DNA of 64,000 nt from Myotis daubentonii (GCF_963259705.1 NC_081842.1:60090787-60154786), one strand, 5' to 3'. Positions 11,056-23,206 are shown, counted from the stretch's first letter. Notes: generated by a model from the sequence alone, not told the origin. A program made the numbers and translations.

Positions 11056-11280
11056 CAGCGGTTCTCAACCTGTGGGTCGCAACCCCTTTGGGGGTCGAAC
11101 GACCCTTTCACAGGGATCGCCTAAATACATCCTGAATATCAGATATTTACATTACAATTCATAACAGTAGCAAAATTACAGTTATGAAGTAGCAATGAAA
11201 ATAATTTTATGTTTGGGGGTCACCACAACATGAGGAACTGTATTAAAGGGTCATAGCATTAGGAAGGTTGAGAACCACTG
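11056..11280 (+). mobile_element. SPIN-type non-autonomous hAT transposon
   Basis: The 225-bp element has terminal inverted repeats CAGCGGTTCTCAACC and GGTTGAGAACCACTG. It also carries the internal GGGTCGAACGACCC palindrome and GGGGGTCACCACAACATGAG, which I recognise from SPIN (Space Invader) hAT elements. No transposase is encoded. Flanks share TAAAG, but a clean 8-bp TSD is not evident. It sits 165 bp from an STXBP5L exon. Confidence 0.88.
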
Positions 11281-11445
11281 TAAAGGAAAGGTAAGTTGCA
11301 ATATGACAAATGTTGAAATAGTATATGACTTATGAAATTCTCAATAGTTCCTATTATACAGAATACATCAATACAATGAAGGTATTGTAATACCTTATAT
11401 CTAAATTTTAAAAAGTGACAAAGAAGGAATAACTAAAACTCTTAC

Positions 11446-11685
11446 CGCTTGGCAATACCATGACTGGCTCTGTGAGTCTTTGTTCCTCTGCTGAAGGGAG
11501 GCTCAGGGACATGATTAACACCATCCCCAGACTAGTTCCAACAAACAAACAAGGGGAGATGGTGGAGTCATTTTTCCGAGCGAAGGACTCCATGAAGTAC
11601 AGTGCTGTAATTGCTTCTTTGGAGTCTTTGTCAATACTGGAAATGCTAGAGCTTCTAGAACGACTATAGGAATTTTCTCGGCTCT
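11446..11685 (-). CDS. STXBP5L: STXBP5L coding exon, 240 nt, linker and propeller re-entry
   Basis: The minus-strand translation runs SRENSYSRSRSSSISSIDKD, then KEAITALYFMESFARKND, TISPCLFVGTSLGMVLI and ends with PVMVLPS. The first third is an Arg/Ser-rich stretch typical of the tomosyn linker. The CLFVGTSLGMV part looks like a beta strand re-entering the C-terminal WD40/Lgl-like propeller. The acceptor is TTTCCACAG at 11687-11686 and the donor AGCG|GTAAG at 11445-11444. Phase is 1 in and 1 out, 80 codons. The terminal G joins GT of the 5564 exon to make Gly. A SPIN transposon lies 165 bp downstream in the transcript sense, in the intron. Residues distinguish it from paralogue STXBP5, which differs across this segment. 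Confidence 0.95.
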
Positions 11686-11864
11686 CTGTGGAAATTTAAA
11701 CAACAAAGATTGAATGTTAGTGTACTTCCAGAAAAAGTAAAGTCACACTTAGTCCATGAAAACCAAAATTATGAAGGGGACATAGAATTTTATTCTTTGT
11801 TAGCTGATCTGGAAGGCAGCTTATCCAGCTCGCCAGGTTATTTTGAAGAGGAATAGACTTAAAG

Positions 11865-11950
11865 TGCAGAGTGTAAATCAATGTAAGCAGGGCTGGGACT
11901 AGAACTCGACCCTCCAGTTCACCAGGCTTTTCTCTCTACATCATCTCACA
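11865..11950 (-). mobile_element. Possible MIR fragment
   Basis: GCAGGGCTGGGACTAGAACT resembles the tRNA-like end of antisense MIR. Short. Confidence 0.45.
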
Positions 11951-12960
11951 TGTTAGTTGATATCCTCTAACCTGGAAAAAATATTTAGTCTAAATAGTCA
12001 AAGTTACAAGAATTTCTGGTACCATTTTAATTATGCTTCCTATCTCTCTCTCAAATGTTGGAAGTATTCCTAACGATTTCTTGGCAATTTCCACTTAGTG
12101 ACAACATAGTGGCTACTAACCTGAAGGATCACAAATGCTCTATGGCAAATACATTTCCTTAATGCACTTTTTGGTTTTGCTATATCTGTAGTAATTACAG
12201 CTGTAAAAAATTGAACTATTTACCAAGGCCAAAGAGCAAATGTTATCTTTCTGAACTAGTTCCCAGCTGCCTGCCTGGAGTCCAAATTCAGTCCTAATTG
12301 CGTGGGGCCAAGAAAGGAGCTGTGGACAGTGCTATCCGATCGACAGTGGTAATCTTTCTCAGAGGCTTCAGCCCACTTAAAAAAACATGGGACGGTTTCG
12401 GGTTCTCCTGCTCATCCATACTTAACAGTCACACACTCCAGCAGCATAAACTCACCACCTCAGTTAAAGGGTATTAGGAAGGTTGTATTCTTAGAAACTC
12501 CAGAGTACAAGTTTCTCATATTCTTCTTTCTATTGCCTTCACTCACTGTTCCCTCTTGATAGGTAGACTGTGACTCATTTTTTATAAACAGAGACTAAGT
12601 ATAAATTCTCAGACTATTCTTTTTCTAGAAAACAAAATATAGTATTCCTAATTTCCCCTTCCTATCCCTTGGCAAGTTTATAAACATAGTTGTTTTAATA
12701 GAATTTAGAGATGAGACTAAGCTTTGGAGTACAGACAACAGATTAAGGCACAGGTCACCCTTTGTACAGAGGAGGTGGGAGCCCACCAATAGGCAGAGCC
12801 ATTCTGGTTTCAGAGGTGAAGGAGGGGCGGGGGGAGTGGGGAATGGATTTGGCATCATGACAACAGCCGACCAGGCTCTGTTAGTCACTGCCTAGAGTTG
12901 ACTGTTTTGTTTATCTTTTACACATGACCTCCTTCCCTTGCCCTCCAGCTCCCAACACCA
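11950..12960. other. Intron between two STXBP5L exons
   Basis: About 1 kb with no young transposon and no clear repeat. Relatively high GC at 12740-12860. No exon-like frame with splice sites was found. Confidence 0.5.
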
Positions 12961-13015
12961 TGCATGGTGTGTCAAATTTTAACTGTATCCACAAAAATGT
13001 GTATGTTTAACCTAC

Positions 13016-13186
13016 CTTCTGTTGTAACTGGTAAAGAAATCTCCATGCAGGCAGCTGACTGTGCTTTTCGAAAAGGTGGTCTTCCAGGACCCCAGCGGTT
13101 TACTTTGGAAACATCAGCGCTGGAGAGGCGTTTTCCAGAACCGCAACTCTGAGAAGTTGGGCTTGTGCAGTGTCCATTTACATTAT
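13016..13186 (-). CDS. STXBP5L: STXBP5L coding exon, 171 nt, hypervariable linker
   Basis: The minus-strand frame runs from NVNGHCTSPTSQSC through KRLSSADVSKVNRWGPG to ACMEISLPVTTE, a linker I recognise from tomosyn-2. The acceptor (TTGGCACAG) is at 13188-13187 and the donor (GAAG|GTAGGT) at 13015-13014. The exon begins with two bases and ends with one, so it is a symmetric phase-1 cassette of 57 codons. It is rich in Ser, Arg and Pro, consistent with a flexible regulatory loop rather than a propeller blade; phosphorylation of this loop is known for tomosyns but not shown here. It splices in frame to the 11685 exon, where the shared codon gives Glu. No stop or frameshift is present, so the exon looks under constraint. 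Confidence 0.93.
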
Positions 13187-13599
13187 CTGTGCCAAGAGGA
13201 GAAGGAGGCATAAATATCAGAATTAAATCTTAATATAAAGGAATCCAAGTGTGTAGAATTATGAAGAGTGAGAATTCTTTTTGTTCAAATCACAGAAAGA
13301 TGGCTAAGTCCTTGCTATTTTAAAATTTAGTCACAATTTCAGTAGTTAGCCAAAAATGTCATATTTATGACATATAAGATTCATTTTAAAAATTCTATTG
13401 AACTAGTTAACATAGTTCAATATTCTATATCTTCACTGTGTATTCTGCCATTTAATGACAATACAAAATAGGATACAGTACTAAATTTTCTTTTGATTAA
13501 TATAGGTAAACACCTATATTTTGGAAGTGCTTCAAATGCTTGTAGATTAAGTTATAGACTGGAAGCATTTTACTGTGTACAGTTGAGGATGGTACCTAA

Positions 13600-13800
13600 G
13601 AATATTCACTCTACAGCTAGACTGCCTGGGCTCAAATCCAAATTCACTAGTTTTACAAATTATTGGAGTGTTTATGCTTTAGTTTCTTCTTCTGTAAATT
13701 GGGAATATTATCTGCCTCATGAGATTTTGTGATAAAACATGTCACATACAGGAACACTTCCTGGCTTATGGTAAACTCTGAACTAAAATTAGTATTGTCA
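13600..13800 (+). mobile_element. MIR-type ancient SINE
   Basis: GACTGCCTGGGCTCAAATCC, TTTCTTCTTCTGTAAATTGG and a CTTCCTGGCTTATGGTAAAC end match sense MIR. Confidence 0.8.
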
Positions 13801-14214
13801 CTCTTGTTTCAGAGAATTAACACTGCTCATTTCTAAGATAAATAGTACTGTTTATTTAGAGTGTGAGTTTAGCTCTGTTTTGATATAATTTAAACTTGGA
13901 AATAACTACAAAAATGTCTTATTTTTCTTAATGCTAAACGATATTTAAAATATCATCTCATAGTGCTGCAATATTCAGAATGTGTTTTAAGTGTTCTTGT
14001 TTGGAAAAAAGACAATAGAGTTTAAGGGAGAATTCATGTTTAAATCCATGTTGGACACGGGGCACTGGCTCTCAGTATCCCCTCCATTACAGCCTTCTAT
14101 ACTGCATATTTGAAAACTTAAAATCATGCATTTCCTATATTTCCTTGCAGCTTATGCAAGGATGAGAATTAGGCTTCACTATTTGAATGCACTAGTGTGC
14201 TTTACTATTTTTTA

Positions 14215-14400
14215 AAATGAGAGTTAACGTTTATTGAATATTTTAAATGCCAGGCATTTTATACACATTATTCACTTAATCTTCACAGCAACCCTGCAAG
14301 GTATGTTCTTTATTATCCTGATTTTGTATATAAAGAAACTGAAACTTAGGAAAAAAAGGATTCAGAAAATTGTCCAATATTACATAAGTAGTATTCATGG
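14215..14400 (-). mobile_element. MIR-type ancient SINE
   Basis: TTTATTGAATATTTTAAATG, AATCTTCACAGCAACCCTGC and AAAGAAACTGAAACTTAGGA follow antisense MIR. Confidence 0.8.
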
Positions 14401-14419
14401 AGACAGGAGTCTAATAACA

Positions 14420-15560
14420 ATTTTCTCTTTGAGTGTCTGTATGTTTAAAAACTGGGACCCAGGGTCACAAAAATTATTTGGGAGGGTTTAGGAGTGGCTT
14501 GTGTAATGCAAGCTCTTTAGGCCAGTCATTTTTCCATACTAATATAGATCTCAGAAATCCCATATTTCCCAGGTGCAAAGGCAGAAATATCCCACGAAGA
14601 GTTAGCCATGGGGAGGCCGAAATCAAGAGCTCTCCCTCTCCTTCACTATAAAATCTAGGCCTATACATAGGAAGAACTCTGAGGGCAAGAGCTGGCGCTA
14701 ACAGGACTTACAGTGAATTTGAAAATGGCAACTACCTCGAGGGTGCAATTGCAAAAAATACCCCCCGACCCCGGTATACCAGTTAGGCCAAGTTGCCCCT
14801 TTCTCAGATGTAATGCCTGTTCTGCAGCTCACTGCTTGTCCAGAGGAATGTGGGATAGACTCGCAGCCTTCTTAGCCATGTACAACAGTGTATGGTAGAG
14901 TCCTGGGAATAGTAAAATTTGTTTACTTAGCCAGGACCTCTTGCACTTGCTAAGCCAAAGCCCTTGCCTAGCTATTATCGTTTCTTGCTGGCTGTTTCAT
15001 GTGAATATTATTTCATTTCAGCTCAACATGCTAGTCCCTCAATATGCTGTAGTTCCTCATGTAGTTCTCAGGTTCTCATGTTTGATTCACAAGGTCCAAC
15101 TTACATGACCATATACTGGGAAGCCCAGGGTTTTTGGCCATATATTTTTGTTTTCAATAGGGCTGATTAACAAAAAGGATTTATTTTTGTACTTAAAATT
15201 TTTAAATACATGGAAGTAAATTTGCTTTCTTTAAAACTTCTTTCTATCATGCTAAATATTCAAGATAAATATGAATTGATACAAAATATTTTGAAAGAAA
15301 TTTAGTCATAGCCCAGACACAATCATTCTGGAAATTTATGATAAAGAAGTGATGCTAAATATAAAAGAAAAACATAAACCTCTATGGATAAAATTATTCA
15401 CCATGGTTTTAGTTCTTATAGAAAAAAATTGGACACCAGCTATCCTTTAAAATTGAGCATAAAACTTTAGCTACATTGTGGTATATAATCATGTAACAGT
15501 ATGATGCCCTTTAAAAATGCTAAATTGAAACATAAAATATATATGATATCATATGATTTG
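14420..15560. other. Unassigned intronic block, possible old repeat
   Basis: The segment 14440-15170 is more GC-rich than its surroundings and has LTR-like features (TCACTATAAAATCTAGGC at 14643). I cannot assign a family and see no terminal repeats. The open frames are short. Confidence 0.3.
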
Positions 15561-15579
15561 TTAGCTCTTATTGCATAAA

Positions 15580-15890
15580 AAACCACTACAAATGTTACTG
15601 ATGTAAAATCACAATCATTATATTATGTTCACAGATTCTGTGGGCCATAATTTAAGTAGCTGAAGCAAGGTGGGGATGTTATATCCATGATGTGAGGGGC
15701 CTTCATTCAGGTATTTGCATGGCTGGGGGCTTGGAATCCATGGAGGCTTCTTTCCTCACATGCCTGGGCTAGAACGGTGCCAAGGCTGAGTTCAGTTGGG
15801 ACTGCCAATTGTGGCTTTTTCAGGAGGCTTGGGCTTCCTTACAGCTTCCTTATGGGTGACCTTGCATGGCTTAAGAAAATCTGGCAATTA
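15580..15890 (-). mobile_element. Possible MaLR-like LTR remnant, antisense
   Basis: The order of CACAGATTCTGTGGGCCATA, a GGCTGGGG stretch and TTTCCTCACATGCCTGGGCT resembles antisense MLT-type LTR sequence. Divergence is high and I see no clear ends. Confidence 0.35.
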
Positions 15891-17000
15891 ATTTGAAAAT
15901 GGAATGGAAGCCATCTTTCCACTGCTTTGGTGTTATACAATGGAGACTTTTATTTTGTGTTGCTTTGAAAGCAACCTGCCAGTGTCCAGTCACAAGCTTT
16001 TTGTATGTCAAGAGGCAGTTGTGGTAGATTTCCTGATCTTGTAATAATGTTCTTCAGTTCAACAACTGGTTGGCAATAGTATTCTGATTCTTTGCTTCTC
16101 ACCTAGTGGCTGTTTGGTGGCCTTATGAACATCATACCTATAGGCCAAGCTGAGAGTTTACTTCTCCAATCTTTCAGTGATGTGCTAAGCACCTAGTTTC
16201 TTGTATTAAATCACTTTCTATATTATCACAACTAAATGGTTTCTGTCTCCTAGAACTGCTCCCTGATTACAAGGCTGCTTTAGCCCAGGTGTGGAGCTCT
16301 ATGCCATGTAGAGAAAATTCAACATTCTAAAAATTCAATTGTAAAATATTCAAGCAAAAGGGAAATTGTTATTCTGTATTTTACAGAAAGATTCCCAAAT
16401 TTTAAAAATTTACAAGTGTCTTTAAATGAGCTGATTGTATTGTGCCTTTAAATCAAGATTTGATTTAATGTACTTAATTATATAAAGTAAGGTGCAATGA
16501 TTTACTGAAAAATGACTTTATTGAATACAATTGAAATTTTTAATATAGTCCTTGCCAAAGTTTAATAGAATATAAATGAAGATTTGACACATTATAAATG
16601 AGTCTCGTTAAACAAACTTTTTAATGCACTATGCAATTCCTAGAAAGTAAAAAAGTAGATTACTCCTGTGACGTAGAGGGTGATTCTATGGTGAAATAAA
16701 TGTTGAACATAATGCTAAATCAAAATAAGCACTGACTTTTAAAAGCAATGAAAATAAGTGAAGTAAAAAGACTGCATTTAACCATATAAAATATAGCCTA
16801 TATTAATTGGTTAAAATGTCTGAAAGCCCACATTATTATACCTTTGTTTTCTTTTATAGTTGAGCAATAACTCTTCTTTTCCTCCCCTCCATTCTTAATC
16901 ATTGTTTATGTAATCCTATGTGAAGGATAGGTTGACTTATTGATTGATTTAATATTAGTTGTTTGCTTAATTTGCTTAATTTAAGCAGGAAAAGAATTTT

Positions 17001-17227
17001 TTAAAATAATTTAAAATATATATATTTTATTGATTTTTTACAGAGAGGAAAGGAGAGGGATAGAGAGTTAAAAACATCGATGACAGAGAAACATCGATTA
17101 GCTGCCTCCTGCACACTCCCTACTGGGGATGTGCCTGCAACCAAGGTACATGCCCTTGACTGGAATTGAACCCGGGACCCTTCAGTCCACAGGCCAATGC
17201 TCTATCCATTGAGCCAAACTGGTTAGG
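17001..17227 (-). mobile_element. VES SINE
   Basis: The reversed B-box (GAATTGAACCC) and head (GAGCCAAACTGGTTAGG) are at the right end. TSDs GCAGGAAAAGAATTTT (16985-17000) and GCAGGAAAAAAATTTA (17228-17243). Confidence 0.94.
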
Positions 17228-17719
17228 GCAGGAAAAAAATTTATTAAAGGGTACTAGGCAGCTCAAACTCTTAGGAAGAACCTTTGAGGTATACTCGGAA
17301 GCTTTGCAGCCAATAACAATGCCCAAAAGTAACTAAAAGCTGAGTTACTTTTAGTTAAGATACGACTGTCAGTGGCTTAGCATTGCTGATGCTGGGGCCT
17401 AAATGCCGGGAGCTGTACTGGCCTGGTGCAGGAGGACATCTCTGCTATCATACTCACCAGAACTGAGGTTTACATAATTTTTCTTTATTTCAGTGTTTTT
17501 GACAAATAAGAAACTATATATAAAGAGGTAATATGCAAATTAGGCCTGGATGCCATAACGGGTCATGACCGAACCATTAGCATATTAGCTCTTTATTAGC
17601 TCCTATGCATGCCACAGGGCATTGCTCCAGAGATGAGGCAGAAGCAGGGAGGCGCGGGGAGAATGAGGGACCAGCCTGAGGCAACTCGAGGGTAGGCAGC
17701 GCCCCGCCCCTGGAGAAGC

Positions 17720-18030
17720 AGAAGGGCTTCAGAAGGTGAGAAGGCCAGCACCATGCAGGAGCAGGCAGAAGAGAGAAGGTGAAAAGGCTGGCGCCTGGGG
17801 AGATGGCAGAAGGGAAAGGTGAAAAGGCCCGTGCCATGCAGGAGCAGGCAGAGGGAGAAAGTGAAAAGGCTGGTGCCGTGGGAGAATTCAGAAAGGAGGA
17901 GGTGAGAAGGCCAGCACCATGGGAGAAGGCAGAAGGGAGAAGGTGAAAGGGCTGGCGCCATGGGAGAAGGCAAAAGGGAGAAGGTGAAAGGGCTGGTACC
18001 TTGGGAGAAGACAGAAGGGAGAAGGTCCCA
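17720..18030 (+). repeat. Degenerate ~41-bp repeat, 7-8 units
   Basis: Units look like GGTGAAAAGGCTGGCGCCAT followed by GGGAGAAGGCAGAAGGGAGAA (shown in two pieces). They vary by small indels, such as ATGCAGGAGCAGG versus ATGGGAGAAGG. It sits just upstream of the 39-bp array inside the same Helitron. Confidence 0.85.
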
Positions 18031-18042
18031 GTTAGGCAGGAT

Positions 18043-19200
18043 GATCAGGCCAGGAGGGGAGAGCAGTTAGGTGGTTAGGGGGATCAGGCCAGGAGGGGAG
18101 AGCAGTTAGGTGGTTAGGGTGATCAGGCCAGGAGGGGAGAGCAGTTAGGTGGTTAGGGTGATCAGGCCAGGAGGGGAGAGCAGTTAGGTGGTTAGGGTGA
18201 TCAGGTCAGGAGGGGAGAGCAGTTAGGTGGTTAGGGTGATCAGGCCAGGAGGGGAGAGCAGTTAGGTGGTTAGGGGGATCAGGCCAGGAGGGGAGAGCAG
18301 TTAGGTGGTTAGGGTGATCAGGTCAGGAGGGGAGAGCAGTTAGGTGGTTAGGGTGATCAGGCCAGGAGGGGAGAGCAGTTAGGTGGTTAGGGTGATCAGG
18401 CCAGGAGGGGAGAGCAGTTAGGTGGTTAGGGGGATCAGGTCAGGAGGGGAGAGCAGTTAGGTGGTTAGGGTGATCAGGTCAGGAGGGGAGAGCAGTTAGG
18501 TGGTTAGGGGGATCAGGCCAGGAGGGGAGAGCAGTTAGTTGGTTAGGGGGATCAGGCCAGGAGGGGAGAGCAGTTAGGTGGTTAGGGGGATCAGGTCAGG
18601 AGGGGAGAGCAGTTAGGTGGTTAGGGTGATCAGGTCAGGAGGGGAGAGCAGTTAGGTGGTTAGGGGGATCAGGCCAGGAGGGGAGAGCAGTTAGTTGGTT
18701 AGGGGGATCAGGTCAGGAGGGGAGAGCAGTTAGGTGGTTAGGGTGATCAGGTCAGGAGGGGAGAGCAGTTAGGTGGTTAGGGTGATCAGGTCAGGAGGGG
18801 AGAGCAGTTAGGTGGTTAGGGTGATCAGGTCAGGAGGGGAGAGCAGTTAGGTGGTTAGGGTGATCAGGCCAGGAGGGGAGAGCAGTTAGGTGGTTAGGGT
18901 GATCAGGTCAGGAGGGGAGAGCAGTTAGGTGGTTAGGGTGATCAGGTCAGGAGGGGAGAGCAGTTAGGTGGTTAGGGTGATCAGGCCAGGAGGGGAGAGC
19001 AGTTAGGTGGTTAGGGTGATCAGGTCAGGAGGGGAGAGCAGTTAGGTGGTTAGGGTGATCAGGCCAGGAGGGGAGAGCAGTTAGGTGGTTAGGGTGATCA
19101 GGCCAGGAGGGGAGAGCAGTTAGGTGGTTAGGGGGATCATGCCAGGAGGGGAGAGCAGTTAGGCAGTTAAGGCGATCAGGCCAGGAGGGGAGCAGTTAGG
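18043..19200 (+). repeat. 39-bp minisatellite, about 29 units
   Basis: The unit begins GATCAGG(C/T)CAGGAGGGG and ends GGTGGTTAGGG(T/G). I count 28 near-perfect units, one diverged unit (19135) and a partial one. Two positions alternate (C/T and T/G), and units 13 and 17 share a private GT>TT change. Every regular unit contains GGTTAGGG, which resembles the telomere hexamer but is not tandem TTAGGG. Confidence 0.97.
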
Positions 19201-21934
19201 GTCATCAGGCAAGCAGGCAGGTGAGCACTTAGGAGCCAGTGGTTCCGGATTATGAGAGGGACCAGGATTGGAGAGGGTGCAGGCTGAGCTGAAGGACCCC
19301 TGCCCCTGCACAAATTTCGTGCACTGGGCCTCTAGTAGGCTATATATTTATGTACATTTTTGCTGACACTTTTGAGGTTTTTAAGCAATTATTTTTACGA
19401 CATTTTTCTGATGAATTTTAAGCTAAAGACCAAAGGGACTGAATCACAGACCTCCCTTGAAGTCAGCTTAATTTTATTCCTGGCTTTAATCTGATTATTT
19501 CATAGGAAAGTTTTCATGGCTATGATTTTTTTTTTTTTGGTCAAAGTTAAAATGCCTTGAATGAGTAAAGGTTTATATATTCTAAATTTAATGTTTAGTC
19601 TCTGAAATCCAACCTTCCAATGAGCTTTTTCCTTTTTATTTCTCATTCTTTTCCAAGTTTAATTTCTATTGCATTTAAACATCCATTTAAGAAGATTTTT
19701 ACAAATTATTTGGGACCAAATTTACTGTTTTTAGGAAAATAATCTCTTACTGAAAACACTGCCTTAGGCTTTGTTACTGATGAATAGATGTTTTAACTTG
19801 AAATAACAAAAGATTTTCAGCTTCATCAAGGTATAATTGGCATATGAAATTGTAAGATATTTAATGTATACATTGTAGTGATTTGATATACATGTACATT
19901 GTAAAATGGTTCCCAGCATCTCGTTGATTAAAAGACTCATCACCACTCATGTTTATTTATTTTGGTGAGAACATTTAAGTTCTTCTCTATTAGCAAGTTT
20001 CAATGATACATGACAGTGTTGTCAACTACAGTCACCGTGTCATACGTCAGATCCTCAGGCCTTACTCGTCTTATCACTGAAAGTTTGTGCCCTTTTACCA
20101 ACCTCCCTGTATTTTCCCTACCTCCACCCCCTGGCAACCACTTTTCTACTGTTTCTTAGTTTGACATTTTTATTTTTCAGCTTCCACATATAAGTGATAC
20201 CATGAATATTTGTTTTCCTGTCTAGTTTATTTCACTTTGTATAATGCCCTCAAGGCCCATCATTGTTGCAAATGGCAAGATTTCCATCTTTCTCATGGAA
20301 GAATAATCTTGTATGTAATATTTATTGTGTATATGTACATATCTATCACATCTTTATCCATTCATCTGTTTACGGACATGGACTTTTAGGATGTTTCCAT
20401 ATCGTGGCTATTGTGAATAATACTGAAAGGAACATAGGAGTGAAGATATTTCTTTGATATCCTGTTTTCATTGTCTTTGGCTATATATCCAGAAGTGAAA
20501 TTGCTGGATAATATGGTAGGTCTATTTTTAATTTTTTGAGGAGCCTCCATACTGTTTCTCATAGTGACTATACCAGTTTCCATCCCCACCAATAGTGTAT
20601 GAGTTCATTTTCTCCACATCCTCACCAACACTTTTCTTTTTGATGATACCCTTTCTAACAGGTGTGTGGTGATATCTCATCATTTTGATTTGTACTTTTC
20701 TGATTGGTGATATTGAGCAGATTTTCATGTACCTGTTGTCATTTGTATGTCTTCTTTGAAGACTATCCAGTTTATCTGCCCATTTTAAATCAGATTTTTT
20801 TTTTGCTATTTAGTTGTATGACTTCTTTATATATTTTGACTATTAACCCCTTATCAGATATGATTTACAAATATTTTTTCCCATACTATAGGTTGCCTTT
20901 TCATTTTGTTGATGTTTCCTTTGTTGATGAGGTACAAAAAATTTTAGATTGATGTAGTACCACTTGTTTATTTTTGCTTGTTTTCTTTCCCGTTGATGTC
21001 AAATCCAAAAAATTATTACCAAGGCCAATGTCAAGGAGCTTACTTCCTATTTTTTCTAGGAGTTTTATTGTTGCCTATCTTATCTTCAAGTCTTTAATCC
21101 ATTTCAGTCAGTTTTTGTGTATGGAATATAGTGATTTTGTTTCATTCTTTTGCATGTGGCTTCCCAGTGTTTCCAGCACCATTTATTGAAGAGACTATGC
21201 TTTCCATATAGTATATTCTTGGCTCCTTTGTTGTAAATTAATTGACCATATATGCATGGAATTATTTCTGGGCTCTCTCTTCAGTTCCATTGATCTGTGT
21301 CTGTCTGATTTTGTGCAATACTATATTGTTATAGCTTTGTAATATAGTTTGAAACCAGAAAGTGTGATGCCTTTATTTTTCATTCTCAAGATTGCTTTGG
21401 CTATTGGGGTCTTTTGTGGCTTCATACAATTTTAGAAATTTTTTTCTATTTATGTGAAAAATATTACTGGAATTTTTATAGAACTTGCATTAAATCTGTA
21501 GATTGCTTTGGGTAGTATGGGCATTCTAGTGATATGAATTTTTCTAATCCATGAGCATGGAATATCTTTCCATTTATTTTTGTCTTCTTTAATTTCTTTA
21601 GAATGTCTTACAGTTTTTGTACACAGACATTTTACTTCCTTTGTTAAATTTATTTAATTCTTTTTGATGCAATTACAAAGGTGATTTTCTTAATTTCTCT
21701 TTATAATAGTCTATTGTTAGTGTATAGAAATGCAACTGATTTTGTATAATGATTTTCTATCTTCCAACATTCCTGATTCCTTTATATGTCTAACATTTTT
21801 TTTGGAAGAGTCTTTAGGGTTCTTTTTTAATATATGTCATCTGCAGATAAAGACAGTTGTACTTTTCCTGTTCCAATTTTAAGAACTTTTTTTTTTTTTT
21901 TGCTTAATTGCTCTGGCTAGGACTTCCAGTACTA

Positions 21935-22396
21935 TCCTATATAATCCTATATAATAAAAGGCTAATATGCAAATTGTTCCCACAGGCAGGGGTTTGACCT
22001 ACTGGAAGTTAGACTTGCGCTGACCACCAGGGGGTGGCGTGGAACATGGCGTGCGTCGGTGACACAGTGCTGGCAGCGGGCGGAAGTAGAGGTGCTGCCA
22101 GCACTGATGCGCCCTGATGAGAGCGAGACCATGGCAGGATGGTGAAACAGGTGAGTGGGCGGTGACAGGCCAAGGCGGGTGCGAGCGGGGGCCCCACTCA
22201 CCCTGCTGGTCGCCCCAAAGACAGCGACCAGTGGCAGTGGTGGTGGGGGGCAGGGCCGGGGAGCAGGCGGCTCCAGGCCAAGACAGGTGCAAGCGGGGGC
22301 CCCGATCGCCCTGCTGGTTGCCCCACAGATTGGCCCTGATTGCTGGCCAGGCCTAGGGACCCTACCCGTGCATGAATTTTGTGCACCGGCTGCTAG
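21935..22396 (+). mobile_element. HeliBat-type Helitron inside an L1
   Basis: The start is duplicated: TCCTATATAA then TCCTATATAATAAAAGGCTA. It ends TTTTGTGCACCGGCTGCTAG at 22396. The L1 reads GACTTCCAGTACTA before and CTTGAATAAAAGTAG after, which is continuous L1, as expected for insertion at an A|T dinucleotide without duplication. Confidence 0.92.
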
Positions 22397-23206
22397 TCTT
22401 GAATAAAAGTAGTGAGAGTGGGCATCCTTGTCCTATTCCTGATCTTAAAGGAAAAACTTTCAGTTTCTCATTGCTGAGCATGACGTTAGGCGTGGGCTTG
22501 TCATATGTGGTCTTTATTATGTATAGAGGAATTTTCCCTCTATACCCACTCAGTATAAATAGATGTTGAATTTTGTCAAATGCTTTTTTGCATCTATTGA
22601 GAAGATCATATGATTGTTATTCTTTATTTTGTTAATGTGATATATCACACATTGTTTTGCAGATCCTTTCATCCCTGGAATACATCACACTCGAACATAA
22701 GATCCTTTTAATATATTGTCAAATTTGGTTTGCTGATATTTTGTTGAGGGTTTCTGCATCTATGTTGTTCATCAGAGATATTTTGCCTGTAATTTTCTTG
22801 TAGTGTCCTTGACTCTTTTGGTATTGAGGCAATGCTGGACTCATAAGTTTGGAAGTGCTCTCTTCTATCTATTTTTTGGGAAAAGTTGAGGATTGGTATT
22901 GATTCTTCTTTGAATATTTGGTGAAAATCACCAGTGAAGCTATCTAGTCCTGGACTTTTTTCTTATTGGGAAGTTTTTGATTACTGATTCAATCTCCTTA
23001 CTAATAATTTGTTCAGATTTTCTATTTCTTCATGATTCAGTCTTGGTATGTTGTATGTTTTAGGAATTGATGTATTCTAGGTTTTCCAGTTTGTTGGAGT
23101 AAAGTAGCCTCTTATGATCCTTTGTATTTCTGCAGTATCAATTTTAATGTCTCATTCTATTTTTGGTTTTATTTGAGTCCTCTCTCTTTTGTTCTTGGTG
23201 AATCTA

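Larger units (their letters stand above)
17513..19335 (+). mobile_element. Helitron carrying two minisatellites
   Basis: The degenerate 5' end (CTATATATAAAGAGGTAATA) is near 17513. The 3' end is clear: AAATTTCGTGCACTGGGCCTCTAG, written here in part, ending at 19335. The interior is almost entirely a ~41-bp repeat (17720-18030) and a 39-bp repeat (18043-19200). No coding capacity. Confidence 0.85.

Noticed and set aside
3232..11685. Assignment of the exons to paralogue STXBP5 (tomosyn-1)
   Set aside because: Residues such as DNVNGHCTSPTSQ, DRTGGLMQPPYEVWRDPN and SQEMCDNLQ fit tomosyn-2; tomosyn-1 differs at these positions as I recall the family.
18043..19200. CRISPR-like regularly spaced repeat
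   Set aside because: Units are contiguous with no unique spacers, the sequence is eukaryotic, and the array lies inside a Helitron.
22009..22406. Several 62-97 aa frames on both strands
   Set aside because: All are shadows in a GC-rich non-autonomous Helitron.
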